From Amphibacillus jilinensis Y1 (lineage in GTDB: Bacteria > Bacillota > Bacilli > Bacillales > Amphibacillaceae), in the NCBI RefSeq assembly GCF_000306965.1, contig NZ_JH976434.1, positions 536,102-600,101 of the forward strand: a stretch of DNA of 64,000 nucleotides, read 5' to 3'. Under the pieces are notes generated by a model. The model ran no database searches and was not told the origin of the DNA. It worked only from the letters and a program-made list of their open reading frames with translations. A program made the position numbers and the translations under genes. Each line of letters starts with the position of its first letter. The first letter of the stretch is position 1. This document shows, piece after piece, positions 62,920 through 64,000 of the stretch.

Positions 62920-64000
62920 ATGGCTCGAAAAAAAACACGATCCAATCCTAAACAAACGGATGCTTTAAATACAATGCTTAAACAAGGCGAGAGAGAGGTC
63001 GACCCTAACCTATCTACAAATATTGATAAATTAGAGGGCTTTTTTGATCGGGATAGTGACTTCACTGTTCGCCCCTTTAAACTAATTGGCAAATATCCTG
63101 CAGCTATTATTTATCTAGATAGTATTGTAGATAAGAAAGGCATTAATCAAGATATCTTAAAACCTTTAATGAATCAACAATCCAACTATTCATTTGAAGC
63201 ACTCACTTTTGAACAGATCAAAACAGTCATCTACGAAGAACTTATCTATCAAACGCGAGGAAGTGAAGAAACAAAATGGACATCTATTATTGAGCATATT
63301 TTACGAGGGTACACGATTGTTTTAGTTGACCAGATCAAGCTTGCTTTTGCTTTTGATACATTCGATGTAGCTGAACGTAGCATTAGCCAACCTGAAGCTG
63401 AACAAGTGATTCGTGGTCCACGAGATGGGTTTATCGAATCGTTATCAACAAATATTTCATTAATTCGATTTCGTCTTCCTGTACCTTCCTTACGAATTAA
63501 GTCATTAAAAATTGGACAACTGACCCAATCAAAAGTGGCTGTCTTTTATCTAGACTCAATTGTAAATCCGAGCTTACTTGAAAGTGTTATTGACCGTTTA
63601 AACCAGATCAAGACTGACCGTGTTCTTGATGCTGGTTATATTGAGGAACAGATTCGGGATGCCCCTAAGTCACCATTTCCTCAAATACAGTATACCGAAA
63701 GACCAGATGTCGTCGTTGGAAACTTACTTGAGGGTCGGGTCACTATTATTGTTGATGGTTCTCCCTTTGGTTTAATTGCCCCAGCAACGATTACACAATT
63801 TTTGCATACGCCTGAAGATTACAATGAACACTTCCTAATAAGTTCAGCAACTCGGATGATTCGACTTATTGCCTTAGTATTGTCATTGATTATGCCGTCA
63901 CTTTACTTAGCAGCCATTTCTTTTCACCCGGAATTAATCCCAACCCGATTTGCGATTGCGATAACAAGTGGACGGACCGGTGTGCCTTTCCCGCTATTTC
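62920..64000 (+). CDS. GerA-family spore germination protein, A subunit (3' end beyond window)
   Basis: First 360 residues of a germinant-receptor A subunit in the spore inner membrane. The cytoplasmic N-terminal domain shows IIYLDSIVDKK, the SQPEAEQVIRGPRDGFIESL signature with the LIRFRLP that follows, AVFYLDSIVNPSLL, and GRVTIIVDGSPFGLIAP. The first membrane helix begins about residue 322 (MIRLIALVLSLIMPSLYLAA) and the frame is cut there at ITSGRTGVPFP. The start ATG has AGGGG eight bases before it. The leading 40 residues are a charged tail. Supports a spore-forming host; gerB/gerC-like partners presumably follow outside the window. Confidence 0.93.
   Translation, partial: MARKKTRSNPKQTDALNTMLKQGEREVDPNLSTNIDKLEGFFDRDSDFTVRPFKLIGKYPAAIIYLDSIVDKKGINQDILKPLMNQQSNYSFEALTFEQIKTVIYEELIYQTRGSEETKWTSIIEHILRGYTIVLVDQIKLAFAFDTFDVAERSISQPEAEQVIRGPRDGFIESLSTNISLIRFRLPVPSLRIKSLKIGQLTQSKVAVFYLDSIVNPSLLESVIDRLNQIKTDRVLDAGYIEEQIRDAPKSPFPQIQYTERPDVVVGNLLEGRVTIIVDGSPFGLIAPATITQFLHTPEDYNEHFLISSATRMIRLIALVLSLIMPSLYLAAISFHPELIPTRFAIAITSGRTGVPFPLF

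Overview
The window is AT-rich and reads as the chromosome of a low-GC, endospore-forming bacillus. It carries comK, a GerA-family germinant receptor subunit, a YjcZ-type sporulation microprotein behind a sigma-K-like promoter, a SAM-I (S-box) riboswitch, cre sites, a XylR-type operator and strong AGGAGG ribosome binding sites. The carbohydrate-heavy content (dihydroxyacetone kinase fed by the PTS, cellobiose PTS, xylose ABC transporter, alpha-xylosidase) suits a facultatively anaerobic, sugar-fermenting Bacillaceae member such as the Amphibacillus/Gracilibacillus group. That genus guess is inference only.

Layout. 1-3.2 kb: YesM/YesN-type two-component pair, the kinase cut by the window edge. 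3.6-5.6 kb: dhaKLM. 5.8-10.1 kb: Hsp20, MATE exporter, VOC protein and a GltS-like Na+/glutamate carrier. 10.2-13.2 kb: a CE4 deacetylase / GT2 synthase / GH16 exopolysaccharide operon. 13.6-15.2 kb: an IS3-family element. 15.2-16.4 kb: gldA, which with dhaKLM forms a glycerol to DHA to DHAP route. 16.4-17.8 kb: decayed genes, a 54-codon peptide gene and a possible small RNA. 17.8-23.9 kb: a zinc-ribbon membrane protein and a TetR-controlled RND efflux operon. 24.1-29 kb: comK, a membrane-anchored protein, and a TetR/ABC pair with matching operators. 29.3-33.1 kb: a very large sortase-anchored 5'-nucleotidase. 33.5-35.8 kb: an ECF sigma / PadR / HAAS-FtsW operon. 35.9-40 kb: an uncharacterised gene followed by a tandemly duplicated two-gene membrane cassette. 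40.6-46.1 kb: beta-glucoside PTS, GH1 enzyme and LicR-type regulator. 46.3-46.8 kb: a SAM riboswitch ahead of an unknown gene. 47.2-54.4 kb: a sugar ABC transporter, GH31 alpha-xylosidase and divergent AraC regulator. 54.5-57.9 kb: a holin-like microtoxin, galE, an undecaprenyl sugar transferase and a NERD protein. 58-61.9 kb: xylFGH. 62.4-64 kb: an unknown small gene and the start of a gerA-like gene.

How it fits together. The right half is largely a xylose/xyloside and beta-glucoside utilisation region under CcpA (three cre-like sites), XylR-type, AraC-type and LicR-type control. The left half supplies glycerol/DHA metabolism and exopolysaccharide synthesis.

The least explained structures are these: (i) a dispersed, purely intergenic repeat, called R1 here, with nine recognisable copies, several carrying internal deletions; (ii) the tandem cassette at 35.9-38.6 kb with a dead gene tail marking the duplication; (iii) the SAM-riboswitch-controlled unknown protein; (iv) comK without an ATG/GTG/TTG start; (v) an orphan promoter-to-terminator unit near 17.5 kb.
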